Counted from the stretch's first letter, positions 8,705 through 16,770 are shown. The stretch is DNA of 64,000 nucleotides from BOG-994 sp049514215 (GCA_049514215.1 JBEKVI010000007.1:45746-109745); one strand, 5' to 3'. The notes: generated from the sequence alone by a model not told the origin. A program made the numbers and translations.

Positions 8705-9334
8705 TCACGCGGCGCCGATTTCGGCGGATTGAATGCGCCCGATGCCCTCGTCAATCATGGATGTCCACGCCTGCGCCAGCGAACCATTTAGATCGATTGC
8801 CCGCGTGGCATCTTCGACGACCCAAGTCTCGTAGCCCAGCCGAACGGCATCAAGTGCGGTCCAAGCCACGCAAAAGTCCGTGGCCAATCCACAAACGAAG
8901 ACGCGCTTGATCCCACGCCCTCGAAGGTAACCGTCGAGACCGGTCACTGTTTCTCGATCCGCCTCCTGAAATGCCGAGTAACTGTCCACTTTGGGGTGAA
9001 ATCCCTTGCGAATGATGAGCTCGGCATGCGGAACGTCCAATTCGGCATAGAGGGCGGCATCGAAACTTCCTTGTACGCAGTGCTCGGGCCAAAGAACCTG
9101 AGGTCCGTAGCTGAGCTCGACAGTCTCGAAAGGCTTGCGGCCGGGATGACTGCTCGCGAACGAAATGTGACCCCGAGGATGCCAGTCCTGCGTGAGCACG
9201 ACACCGGAGAACTGCTGCGCGAGGCGGTTTATCACAGGAACGACCCAGTGTCCGTTGGGTACTGGCAGGCGCCCGCCAGGCATGAAGCCGTTTTGCACGT
9301 CGACGACGATGAGCGTCGTGCCGGAATCGCGCAT
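8705..9334 (-). CDS. pncA: Nicotinamidase/pyrazinamidase (isochorismatase-like hydrolase)
   Basis: 209-residue cysteine amidohydrolase of the PncA family. From the ATG at 9334 the catalytic triad is D12 (VVDVQNGF), K110 (IIRKGF) and C155 (GLATDFCVAWTALDA). The metal ligands are D50 and H52 in QDWHPRGH and H85 in WPEHCVQG. Length agrees with E. coli PncA. It converts nicotinamide to nicotinate and ammonia for NAD salvage or amide catabolism. A TTG nine codons upstream is an alternative start. Its 5' end faces the MarR gene with a shared palindromic operator between them. This suggests inducible catabolism rather than housekeeping salvage. Confidence 0.9.
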   Translation of the reverse strand: MRDSGTTLIVVDVQNGFMPGGRLPVPNGHWVVPVINRLAQQFSGVVLTQDWHPRGHISFASSHPGRKPFETVELSYGPQVLWPEHCVQGSFDAALYAELDVPHAELIIRKGFHPKVDSYSAFQEADRETVTGLDGYLRGRGIKRVFVCGLATDFCVAWTALDAVRLGYETWVVEDATRAIDLNGSLAQAWTSMIDEGIGRIQSAEIGAA

Positions 9335-9393
9335 CTCAGAGAGTCGGTCGTGTGAACCCAAAAGAGCCTCAGCGGCGAAGCAGCAATAGAGGA

Positions 9394-9415
9394 AATGCTT
9401 TCCATGGAAAGCATT
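9394..9415. promoter_or_regulatory. 22-base perfect palindrome between pncA and the marR-type gene
   Basis: The dyad is centred on 9404/9405 and its core reads GCTTTCCATGGAAAGC, extended by AAT/ATT at the ends for a perfect 22-base palindrome. It lies 60 bases from the pncA start and 44 bases before the MarR start. This is the usual layout for a MarR autorepression operator. The core recurs at 8613-8627 and in the arms at 7325-7365. Confidence 0.75.
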
Positions 9416-9459
9416 GGAGAATAGAATTAGACCATAAACATTCCCGCTGCGGACATCCG

Positions 9460-9894
9460 ATGCCAGCGCAAGACCTCTCCGAGTATCTCGCCTATCTTCT
9501 TGCTTCGGCCCATCGCAACATGCGAATCGGGCTTGGGCAGTCCATTGGGGACGAAGAGTTCAATGAAGAACACTGGCGCATTCTTCATGTCCTCTCGGAT
9601 GAACAAGGGCGTTCGATGGGAGAGCTGGCCGAGCGCGTCTTGCTCAACGGCCCGGCCTTGACCAAGAACATCGACAAGCTCGTAAGTCGGGGGGTCGTAC
9701 AACGGGCCGCGGATCCGACTGATAATCGAAAAGTGCTGGTTTTCATCAGCGACCGCGGCTTGGAGGTTGTCGCCAGACTCAAGGAAAGGGTTGACGCGCA
9801 TCACGACAGCATCAAGGAGTCCTTCGGCCATCGCAAGACGGACCAGCTGATGCGACTTCTTGAACGTTTTATCGAGGGTTCGCGCTGCGAGTAA
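9460..9894 (+). CDS. MarR-family transcriptional regulator of the amide cluster
   Basis: 144-residue winged-helix protein. The recognition region reads SMGELAERVLLNGPALTKNIDKLVSRGVVQR and the wing RAADPTDNRKVLVFISDRG, both diagnostic of MarR. The ATG at 9460 is chosen because the longer frame to 9352 would run through the palindromic operator. It is divergent from pncA, with the 22-base palindrome between them, so it probably represses itself and pncA. The same motif lies upstream of the amidase and the AmiC-like gene. MarR proteins usually release DNA on binding an aromatic or phenolic ligand; the ligand here is unknown. Confidence 0.85.
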   Translation: MPAQDLSEYLAYLLASAHRNMRIGLGQSIGDEEFNEEHWRILHVLSDEQGRSMGELAERVLLNGPALTKNIDKLVSRGVVQRAADPTDNRKVLVFISDRGLEVVARLKERVDAHHDSIKESFGHRKTDQLMRLLERFIEGSRCE

Positions 9895-9945
9895 GCAAGG
9901 CGCGAGCGCAATGGGCGCGCCGCGCGGCGGCTACTGAAGGGCGCG

Positions 9946-10353
9946 TCAAACCTGCGAGGACAATACGCCCCGACCGTGGGGCATCGTGATCCACTTCTCC
10001 ACCAGGTAAGGACGCCACTGCGTGTATTCGACGATGCTCCCATCGGGATGCCGAGCATGCAAAAATGGTCCGGTTGGACCTTCGTCAATCGGAAGCACGA
10101 TTCGCGCACCGCTTTGCACGAGCGCCGCTTGAGTCTGCTCGAGATTGTCGACCACGAGCGGGCCTAGCACATTTCGGATCGGTCTTAGCGCTTCTTCCGT
10201 ACCCGCGACCAAGTAGACGTCCCCGATGGCGACAATCTCCCACTCCCGAAATTTGATTCGGAGGTGTGGATTGCCGCCATGCAGCCTTTGAAATACTTCC
10301 ACGGATCGGTCGGCATCTGTGGTCAGGATCCGGGCGTAGGTCTTCAGAATCAT
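9946..10353 (-). CDS. VOC-family (glyoxalase/bleomycin-resistance fold) protein
   Basis: 135-residue single VOC domain: MILKTYARILTTDADRSVEVF opening strand-helix, a central REWEIVAIGDVYLVAG strand pair, and GPFLHARHPDGSIVEYTQWRP at the end with the D-G-E metal/substrate pattern. The ATG at 10353 starts at the domain boundary; the longer frame to 10476 adds a low-complexity tail and is rejected. VOC proteins range from dioxygenases to lyases and drug-binding proteins, so no reaction is assigned. It stands alone between the MarR gene and the SDR gene. Confidence 0.7.
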   Translation of the reverse strand: MILKTYARILTTDADRSVEVFQRLHGGNPHLRIKFREWEIVAIGDVYLVAGTEEALRPIRNVLGPLVVDNLEQTQAALVQSGARIVLPIDEGPTGPFLHARHPDGSIVEYTQWRPYLVEKWITMPHGRGVLSSQV

Positions 10354-10561
10354 CGGCGAATCTCTCGAAAGCCTTCCGGAGCTGCCCGATTCTTGGGAAC
10401 AGTCTCCTGCCTTTCCGGAAAAGGGGAACAAAGGCCTGAAAGCGCGCACGGGCCGCAAGCTAACGGTCTGCTCCATTGAAAGAACGATCGTGCCGGATCC
10501 ATTTTCCTCGTGTCAGCAAAGTTCTTCATGTCCTACCCTCTAACGAACAGGATCGCCCGGA

Positions 10562-11641
10562 CTACATGCTCTTGGCGCTATCGCCACCAGTGACCTCGTA
10601 TTCTGCCCCGGTGACCATGGAAGCCGCGTCCGACGCCAAAAAAACTGCCACGGGCGAAATATCGTCGGGCTGAAGCCAACCCACCTTCAGCGGGACCGTG
10701 GGCGCGCGGGCATCCCAAGCCTGCTGCGGCGTGGGTTTTTCCGGGGGTTTTTGACCCGTTTCGGCCATGCTTTCGCTCAAGCGCTTTTCGTAGCGAGTAA
10801 GCGCAGTGTCGACCAAGCCCGGAATCACCGCGTTGACCGTGATCGCGTACTGACCCAGTTCAAGAGCGGCGGATTTCATCAATCCCAAAATCCCCCACTT
10901 GGAGGCTGAATAGCTCGCAGCATCCTTGGTTCCGTGCTTTCCTTGCATTGAGGAGAGCACGATGATGCGCCCTTGTCGCCGCTTCACCATCTTCGGAGCG
11001 AAGGCCCGGATGGTATTCGCCGTGCCATTGAGGTTGTTGTCGATGACGTCAAACCAGTCGCTATCTTGCATCTCCAGAAGCGGCACCCATCTTTGGATCG
11101 CCGCGTCTGCGACGACGATGTCGATCTTTCCGTGCGATGCCTCGATTTGGTCGGCTGCCTCGCGCAGCGCTGCAATGTCCCGAATGTCGAGGCGAAATGC
11201 CTCAGCACGCCGGCCGTAGGATTCGATCTGCCGAACGGTTTCGCTAAGCTCTTCTGGTGTGGCCGGTATGGCGTTCGACGCGGGACTTACAGGCCCGGCG
11301 ATATCCAAGGCAATCACGTCGGCTCCGTTGGCCGCGAATTCCACGGCAATCGCCCTTCCAATTCCTCTTGCAGCGCCTGTGACGACCGCGACCTTTCCGA
11401 TCAATGCCGACCCTCGTCCCGGTTTGACCGGTCCCGCCGAAATAGCTTCGGGAGGCTCTGGCATCGTCTGCCCGTCAAGTTGGCGAGGACCCGCATCCGT
11501 GCGAGCCACAGGCTCCGCCCCCTGCGCACTTTCTCCGGAAAGGACCGCCGCCCCTGCCGCAAGGCCGCCCCCCAAAACAAGGATGCGCCTGCGTTTGTCA
11601 AGAATGGCGTCGGAGGAATCGACAATCGGGGGGGTATTCAT
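10562..11641 (-). CDS. SDR-family oxidoreductase with export-type N-terminus
   Basis: 359-residue short-chain dehydrogenase/reductase. The NAD(P)-binding motif TGAARGIG is at residues 88-95, VVADAAIQ replaces the usual NNAG region, SSMQG holds the catalytic serine position, and YSASK carries the Tyr and Lys. The first 80 residues are unusual: RRR at 17-19 followed by a hydrophobic ILVLGGGLAAGAAVL stretch resembles a Tat signal, then a Pro/Gly-rich linker. The long insertion near the C-terminus (ESMAETGQKPPEKPTPQQAW) is seen in carveol/mycofactocin-type SDRs. Substrate is unknown; export is an inference from the N-terminus. Confidence 0.8.
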   Translation of the reverse strand: MNTPPIVDSSDAILDKRRRILVLGGGLAAGAAVLSGESAQGAEPVARTDAGPRQLDGQTMPEPPEAISAGPVKPGRGSALIGKVAVVTGAARGIGRAIAVEFAANGADVIALDIAGPVSPASNAIPATPEELSETVRQIESYGRRAEAFRLDIRDIAALREAADQIEASHGKIDIVVADAAIQRWVPLLEMQDSDWFDVIDNNLNGTANTIRAFAPKMVKRRQGRIIVLSSMQGKHGTKDAASYSASKWGILGLMKSAALELGQYAITVNAVIPGLVDTALTRYEKRLSESMAETGQKPPEKPTPQQAWDARAPTVPLKVGWLQPDDISPVAVFLASDAASMVTGAEYEVTGGDSAKSM

Positions 11642-11835
11642 GAGGGGTGGGTCCTGATGGCTTCAAAAAGGGGAGAGTCTGCTGGAGCCAGAAGGCGTAC
11701 TCGCTCTCACGCCAGCTCTCTTCGCAACCGACGTACCCGGTCACAGTCCTTGCCGACGTGTCAACGTCTGCTCGCCCGCGCCGTGCCGGCAGCCCGGTCA
11801 GGAAAAGCCACCCCAGCAAATCCGATCGCCGCTTC

Positions 11836-12780
11836 CTAGCCCACACTGATGACGATTTTTCCGATCGGATGCTCCGTCTCCAGGCACCGGTGTGCGTCCT
11901 GAATTTGATTCAGAGAGAAGGCCTTTTCGACATGAAGTCGGACTTGGCCCGCATCGATCAAACTTGCGATCTCGACCAGTTGCTCTGCATGCGGTTCTGC
12001 CTGGTATCCGCGGGCCTGTATCGAACGCGCCCCGGATGGTGGGTTGGCTGGTTTACCAAGGGTCGAGACCAGAATCCCGTCAGACTTGAGGACGTTCCAC
12101 AGGCGGGCTTGACCGTCGCCACCCACAAGGTCGAGAACCAGATCAACACCCTGCACGAGATCGTCGATTTTGGGGGCATGTGAATCGACGAACCGGTCAG
12201 CACCGAGGGATTTGATGAAGTCCTCGCTCCGCTTTGAGGCGGTCGCAATAATGCGCGCTCCCTTGGCCTTGGCGAATTGAACAGCCAGGTGTCCTACGCC
12301 ACCGGAGCTGCCATGGATTAGGACGGTCTGACCCGCTTCCAGTTCTCCCCAGACAAACAGCCCTTGCCAGGCGGTCAAGGCGGCCAGTGGAACCGCTCCG
12401 GCCTCGGACAAGTTCATGGATTTGGGAGCCTGCGCACAGAGGCGAGCGTCGAGGGCGACATACTCCGCATTGCCACCCGTCTCCCAAGGCAGCTGCGCAT
12501 AGACTGCCTGACCGTTGGAGAGCTCGCGCACGCCGTCTCCGACGTGCTCAACGACCCCGGCGATGTCGCGTCCAAGCGTGATGGGCAGTTGCTCCTCCTT
12601 GACTTGGGCGGCCTGTCCGCTTCGAATCTTGTAGTCGATGGGGTTGACGCTGCTTCCTTGGACGCGTATCAGGACCGAACCTGGCCCAGCGGTGGGTACC
12701 GGTATGTCCTCGAGGCGAATGACATCAGCGCTGCCGAAACTATGGATACGGGCTGCTTTCACGGGTTTCTCCTTTGCCAA
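11836..12780 (-). CDS. Zinc-independent medium-chain oxidoreductase (quinone oxidoreductase-like)
   Basis: 314-residue NADP-dependent MDR enzyme. Residues 1-130 form the GroES-like domain (GSSVNPIDYKIRSG, LGRDIAGVVEHVGDGV) and the Rossmann part has VLIHGSSGGVGHLAVQFAK. No structural or catalytic zinc cysteines are present, placing it with Qor/2-haloacrylate-reductase-type proteins that reduce quinones or activated alkenes. It reads the same way as the upstream CDF gene but is separated by about 150 bases, so joint transcription is uncertain. Confidence 0.85.
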   Translation of the reverse strand: MAKEKPVKAARIHSFGSADVIRLEDIPVPTAGPGSVLIRVQGSSVNPIDYKIRSGQAAQVKEEQLPITLGRDIAGVVEHVGDGVRELSNGQAVYAQLPWETGGNAEYVALDARLCAQAPKSMNLSEAGAVPLAALTAWQGLFVWGELEAGQTVLIHGSSGGVGHLAVQFAKAKGARIIATASKRSEDFIKSLGADRFVDSHAPKIDDLVQGVDLVLDLVGGDGQARLWNVLKSDGILVSTLGKPANPPSGARSIQARGYQAEPHAEQLVEIASLIDAGQVRLHVEKAFSLNQIQDAHRCLETEHPIGKIVISVG

Positions 12781-12927
12781 GACCCCTACAGCAGCAATTC
12801 GGATACCTACCCTGGCGGCGGACGCGTGCTCAAGAGGCTTCAGTCATCGATCGCGGTGCCCACCGTCCCGCCGTCGATGGAGGCACGATGGTGAAAATTC
12901 TGGCCAGCGTGCGGCTGACTGCTTGAC

Positions 12928-13632
12928 CTAGGCGTGCTCCTTGGCATCGGCGATGATCCCGGAGCCTTCGCAAATCACGAAAATACCGACGGCGAGCCCG
13001 ACGCCCAAGTCAATGTAGCGCCAATTTGTTGCCATGATGGCCAAGCCCGACAGTAGGACCCCGGCGTTGACGATCACATCGGCACGAGTGTCGGTCCATG
13101 CCGCTCGCATATGGATCTCACCCTTCCTAAACCGGGCAAGCTTGCTTAAGACGAACGCATTCGCGCACAGTGAAACGGCGGAGAAAGCGATGATCCAACT
13201 GCCCTGTGGGGCGCTTCCAAACCAATAGCGTCGGACCACTTCCAGCGTTACGCCAAAGCCCAGCGCCACCAACATGGCGCCATTCCACCGCGCCGCATTT
13301 CTCTTGAAGCGGATTCCGCGGTCCACGGCCGTCAGTGCAATGGCGTAGCCCGAGGCGTCGGCCAGCATATCGAATGCATCGCCGATAAGCCCGGTGGATT
13401 GCGCGTGCACCCCTGCGATCACGCCGACAATAAACATCACTAAATTGAGAGCTAAGGCCGCCCCCAATACCTGGCGGGCCTGTGACCGTGTGCCGTCTGC
13501 GTCGTCCCCAAGCACGACCATCAATGCACCATTCCAAGCGTTCGAAGAGAGGAGCCCTCTCGTGCGCTCCGCCGTCGCATACCGACGCTGGATTTCTCGT
13601 AGCGGCGGACTTTGAGGCGGCCGGTCCTGCAC
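12928..13632 (-). CDS. Cation diffusion facilitator family transporter
   Basis: 234-residue membrane protein with about six hydrophobic segments. The CDF metal-site pattern is visible as GDAFDMLADASGYAIAL in TM2 and WTDTRADVIVNAGVLL in TM5. It lacks the long cytoplasmic C-terminal domain of classic CDF proteins. The family exports Zn, Co, Cd or Fe(II) in exchange for protons; the metal is not predictable here. The true start may be the ATG near 13521 (MVVLGDDADG), since the first 37 residues are polar and unlike the family. Confidence 0.75.
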   Translation of the reverse strand: MQDRPPQSPPLREIQRRYATAERTRGLLSSNAWNGALMVVLGDDADGTRSQARQVLGAALALNLVMFIVGVIAGVHAQSTGLIGDAFDMLADASGYAIALTAVDRGIRFKRNAARWNGAMLVALGFGVTLEVVRRYWFGSAPQGSWIIAFSAVSLCANAFVLSKLARFRKGEIHMRAAWTDTRADVIVNAGVLLSGLAIMATNWRYIDLGVGLAVGIFVICEGSGIIADAKEHA

Positions 13633-13668
13633 AGAGCGGACGTTCCGGCACTCATCCCCATGCTCGCG

Positions 13669-14361
13669 CTAGTCCGAGGTATGGTCCTGGTGTGCCTGAA
13701 TACGGCTGACGAACTCATCGAGTCGATCCCCGGCGACATCCGAAACCGCGATATAGCGCATCCCGCCGCGTGACCAGGAGCGGACATTGTAGCCGTCGCG
13801 ACCGGCTAGCCGCGCCCCGACTCGCGTGGCGGATTCCGCGGTCAATGCATAAAGATCAATCTCATGCTCTTTGTATGCGTAGGCCATGACCGCCACCGGA
13901 GTACTTCCCAGGTACCCTCTGCGTCCCCCGATCAGTGGATAGCCTTCCTGCGACAGATCCACCACATCGGGCGAGTAGCCCAGTTTCGCACTCAGCCAGG
14001 GCTTGACCGTGTGGGAGTTGCTCGACGCCACTTCGATGGTCGAATCGGCCATCAGGGCGCGGGTGTGGTCTGACAGCAAAGCAACAACCGTGGCATCATC
14101 CGCTGCCGAGGCGGCAAAGAAGCGGGCGCCCAGCAAAGTGACCAATACCCCTGCCGCAAATCCCGCAGCGAGGCGCGGAATGGGTAGAGCGAACCAATCG
14201 CGCAATTGTTCGCTAAAGGAACGCGAAGGCCGGCGCGTGGATGCAGAGGATCCCCGAACGGAGGACACAATCTGAGCGCGCAGATCAGCGGGCGCAACAA
14301 AGTACTCGACATGCGCCTTTAATGTCCGTCGCACTTCCGTGTCCTCCGGTCCTTCCATCAT
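13669..14361 (-). CDS. Single-pass anti-sigma factor without zinc motif
   Basis: 230-residue protein encoded directly after the ECF sigma gene with a four-base ATGA overlap. The N-terminus (EVRRTLKAHVEYFVAPADLRAQIV) matches the end of the anti-sigma zinc-finger domain, but the HxxxCxxC motif is absent and the whole protein contains no cysteine. One membrane helix lies near residues 63-83 (RLAAGFAAGVLVTLLGARFF). The periplasmic C-terminal domain of about 145 residues is predicted to be the sensor. By position and topology it should hold the sigma factor at the membrane and release it on an envelope signal. Confidence 0.8.
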   Translation of the reverse strand: MMEGPEDTEVRRTLKAHVEYFVAPADLRAQIVSSVRGSSASTRRPSRSFSEQLRDWFALPIPRLAAGFAAGVLVTLLGARFFAASAADDATVVALLSDHTRALMADSTIEVASSNSHTVKPWLSAKLGYSPDVVDLSQEGYPLIGGRRGYLGSTPVAVMAYAYKEHEIDLYALTAESATRVGARLAGRDGYNVRSWSRGGMRYIAVSDVAGDRLDEFVSRIQAHQDHTSD

Positions 14362-14915
14362 ACGGCCCTTCCCTCTTCCTGAGCCAGAAAGGCGGCCCGG
14401 AAGTGTCGTCGCGCCCGCGATAGCCGAGACATGACGGTGCCAATCGGCACGCCCGTCACAATCGCAATTTCCTCATATCCCATGTCTTCAATCTCTCGTA
14501 GGACCAGCGCCTCGCGATAAACCACCGGCAATGATCTCAAGGTCGCATTCACGCGCTCCCGTGTCGCGCGACGCTCCATGAGCTCGTCGGGCCGCGAAGC
14601 CGGCTCGGAGAGCTGTTCGAGGCCGGCAGGGCCTTCCGCCCATTCGACCACATCGAGATCGCTTGCACGCGCGGCGCGGTCCCGCAGCGCGTCCATACAA
14701 ACGTTGCGGACAATCGCGAGAAACCAGGAACGACCCTCTTCTCCGCGCAAGTTGTCGATATAGTTCAACGCCCTGAGGGCACCTGTCTGCACCGCATCCC
14801 GCGCCTGCCCGTCGTCGCCTGTCAACCACCGCGCCAGGTTAAAAGCGGCATCCAGGTGCGGTAGAACGGCCGACTCGAACCGTCCGTGTTCCGAAGTCAA
14901 AGTAGTCCCATCCAC
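14358..14915 (-). CDS. ECF-family RNA polymerase sigma factor
   Basis: 185-residue sigma-70-family ECF factor. Region 2 is visible in HLDAAFNLARWLTGDDGQARDAVQ and WFLAIVRNVCMDALR. Region 4 is visible in LRSLPVVYREALVLREIEDMGYEEIA and the recognition helix GVPIGTVMSRLSRARRHFR. The start is GTG with AGGGG four bases upstream. It is divergent from the cytochrome c/phosphoesterase/cupredoxin genes, which are its likely targets. A GGAATAAA at 14942-14949 (minus strand) could be an autoregulatory -35 element, but the matching -10 is not clear. Confidence 0.92.
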   Translation of the reverse strand: MDGTTLTSEHGRFESAVLPHLDAAFNLARWLTGDDGQARDAVQTGALRALNYIDNLRGEEGRSWFLAIVRNVCMDALRDRAARASDLDVVEWAEGPAGLEQLSEPASRPDELMERRATRERVNATLRSLPVVYREALVLREIEDMGYEEIAIVTGVPIGTVMSRLSRARRHFRAAFLAQEEGRAV

Positions 14916-15069
14916 ATTACCCCTACCACCGCCGTGCGAGATTTATTCCTTCGAATTGAGGCGAAGCGAAGAAAAAAATGTTTTGGAATTCGGGAATGCT
15001 GAAAGGGTGGCCGCGGTACTGCAGGAGAGGCTAGACGAAACACCACTCCGAAACCGACCGCGACCAATC

Positions 15070-15489
15070 ATGGTAACCACTTTCCTTGAGCGAACCAGAG
15101 AACTTCTTTGTCACAGGCCGCTAAGGCTAGTCATGGTAGCGGGGCTCTGGATGGGTGTCCAGATGAGCTCGCCCGCGGCGGACACGGAGCACGGCAAGGC
15201 GATTTATGCGCAGCGCTGCATGGCTTGCCATTCGATCGACTTTAACGGAGTGGGCCCGAAGCATCGCGGCGTCGTGGGCCGTCCTGCGGCAAGCATCACC
15301 GGCTATAGCTACTCGGCGGCTTTGGCCGCCTCGGGGCTGGTATGGACCGAGGCCAATCTTGATAAGTGGCTCTCGGACCCTGAAGCACTGGTCCCCGGAC
15401 AAAAGATGGGATTCAAGGTTACGGATCCGAACGATCGGGCCGATGTCATCGCCTTCCTTAAGACACAAGCTTTAGACCCTCAACACTAG
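15070..15489 (+). CDS. Exported class I cytochrome c
   Basis: 139-residue monohaem cytochrome c. An N-terminal signal with RPLRLVMVAGLWMG leads to a mature part starting near AADTEHG. The haem site CMACH is at residues 50-54, and GQKMGFKV holds the axial methionine. The motif order HGKAIYAQRCMACHSIDFNGVGPKHRGVVGR is that of cytochrome c2/c550-type proteins. The start at 15070 keeps a plausible signal peptide; a downstream ATG at 15133 with AAGG upstream would give a very short one. It is the first gene of a three-gene unit with a phosphoesterase (13 bases away) and a CuA protein. Confidence 0.88.
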   Translation: MVTTFLERTRELLCHRPLRLVMVAGLWMGVQMSSPAADTEHGKAIYAQRCMACHSIDFNGVGPKHRGVVGRPAASITGYSYSAALAASGLVWTEANLDKWLSDPEALVPGQKMGFKVTDPNDRADVIAFLKTQALDPQH

Positions 15490-15502
15490 ACAGGAGAAAT
15501 CC

Positions 15503-16384
15503 ATGATGAATCGCCGTAGCTTTCTGAAGCTCTCCTCCGCCGGGGCCGGGGCCGTTTTTCTTTCCGGCCTGCAAGGCGGCGCTCTGGCCGCTCAGCAATA
15601 TGGGGATTTTTACTTTGTTCAGATGTCCGATAGTCACTGGGGCTATACCGGTCCAGCCAATCCCGAAAGCGCCTCAACGCTGAAAAAAGCCGTCGCTGCA
15701 GTCAATGAGTTGGCCACGCCGCCGGAGTTCATCGTCTTTACGGGCGACCTGACGCACACAACAGACGATCCGATGGAAAGGCGGCGCCGGCTCGGCGAGT
15801 TCAAAGAGATCGTAAGTCACCTGCGCGTCCCGACGGTCCATTTCATGCCAGGTGAGCATGATGCTTCTTTGGATTTTGGCGCGGCCTACAAGGAGTACTT
15901 CGGCGACACCCATTACACCTTCGACCACAAGGGTGTTCACTTCATCGTTCTCGACAACGTCTCCGACCCCGGGGCTGCTCTCGGTGATGATCAGCTGGCG
16001 TGGCTCAAAAAAGATTTGGCGCTGCAAAAGCCCGACATGCCCGTCGTCGTGTTCACCCATCGCCCCCTATTTGATCTCGCACCGGAATGGGATTGGGCGA
16101 CACGCGACGGAAAAGCCGCGCTCGACATCCTCGATGCACACCAGAAGGTCACGGTCTTCTATGGCCATATCCATCAGGAAAATCACTTTACGACAGGTCG
16201 CATCCATCACCATTCGGCAAAGTCATTGATCTTTCCGCTGCCGGCGCCAAAGTCCCAGGAAAAGCGCAATCCTGTTCCCTGGGATCCCGCCGTCCCATTC
16301 AAGGGCCTGGGATTTCGCGAGGTCGAAGTCGAGCCTGATGAGTCGAACTTCAAGCTTCAAGAGTTCCCCCTGCAAAAGGCCTAG
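15503..16384 (+). CDS. Tat-exported calcineurin-like metallophosphoesterase
   Basis: 293-residue protein with a clear Tat signal: NRRSFLKLSSAG, a hydrophobic stretch and an AQQYG cleavage region. The dinuclear-metal motifs follow in order: DSH (QMSDSHWG), GD (FTGDLTHTTDD), GEHD in place of GNHD, the FTHRP histidine, and GHIH near residue 215. AGGAG precedes the ATG. These enzymes hydrolyse phosphomonoesters or diesters in the periplasm, but the substrate is unknown. Close linkage with an exported cytochrome c and a CuA protein is odd for a phosphatase and suggests a shared redox or envelope-stress role. Confidence 0.9.
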   Translation: MMNRRSFLKLSSAGAGAVFLSGLQGGALAAQQYGDFYFVQMSDSHWGYTGPANPESASTLKKAVAAVNELATPPEFIVFTGDLTHTTDDPMERRRRLGEFKEIVSHLRVPTVHFMPGEHDASLDFGAAYKEYFGDTHYTFDHKGVHFIVLDNVSDPGAALGDDQLAWLKKDLALQKPDMPVVVFTHRPLFDLAPEWDWATRDGKAALDILDAHQKVTVFYGHIHQENHFTTGRIHHHSAKSLIFPLPAPKSQEKRNPVPWDPAVPFKGLGFREVEVEPDESNFKLQEFPLQKA

Positions 16385-16386
16385 AC

Positions 16387-16770
16387 ATGCGTGCCATCGT
16401 CAAAGGTCGATTCGCACCGAAGTGCTTCGTGGGGATGGCGGCTCTAGGGCTTCTCTTTGGCCTTGGCCCGAGTCGGGCCGACAATGCACCAGAAGAGAAG
16501 GTGGTGAAAATCGTCGCCCAAAGGTTTCACTACACACCGAGCGAAATCACGCTCAAAAGAGGAGAGGCCGTCCAATTGGAGTTTACTTCGCTCGATTTCT
16601 TGCACGGCTTCAAGGTTCCCGATCTCGGGGTCCGTGCAAGCCTTCCTCCAGGGCAGACCACGGTCGTGCATATCAAGCCCGACAAGGTCGGACGCTTCGT
16701 GTTCCTGTGCGACAACTTCTGCGGGGACGGTCACGAGGACATGGACGGCGTATTTATCGTGACCGAATAG
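16387..16770 (+). CDS. Periplasmic cupredoxin with a CuA-type copper site
   Basis: 127-residue exported protein: hydrophobic signal at residues 11-28 ending near SRADNA, then a single cupredoxin fold. Metal ligands are seen as H73 (FLHGFKV) and C108, C112, H116, M119 in LCDNFCGDGHEDM. This is the C-x3-C-x3-H-x2-M signature of CuA sites in cytochrome oxidase subunit II and N2O reductase. There is no oxidase subunit I nearby, so it is a free-standing CuA protein. It starts two bases after the phosphoesterase stop and so is co-translated. It may pass electrons to or from the cytochrome c in the same unit. Confidence 0.88.
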   Translation: MRAIVKGRFAPKCFVGMAALGLLFGLGPSRADNAPEEKVVKIVAQRFHYTPSEITLKRGEAVQLEFTSLDFLHGFKVPDLGVRASLPPGQTTVVHIKPDKVGRFVFLCDNFCGDGHEDMDGVFIVTE

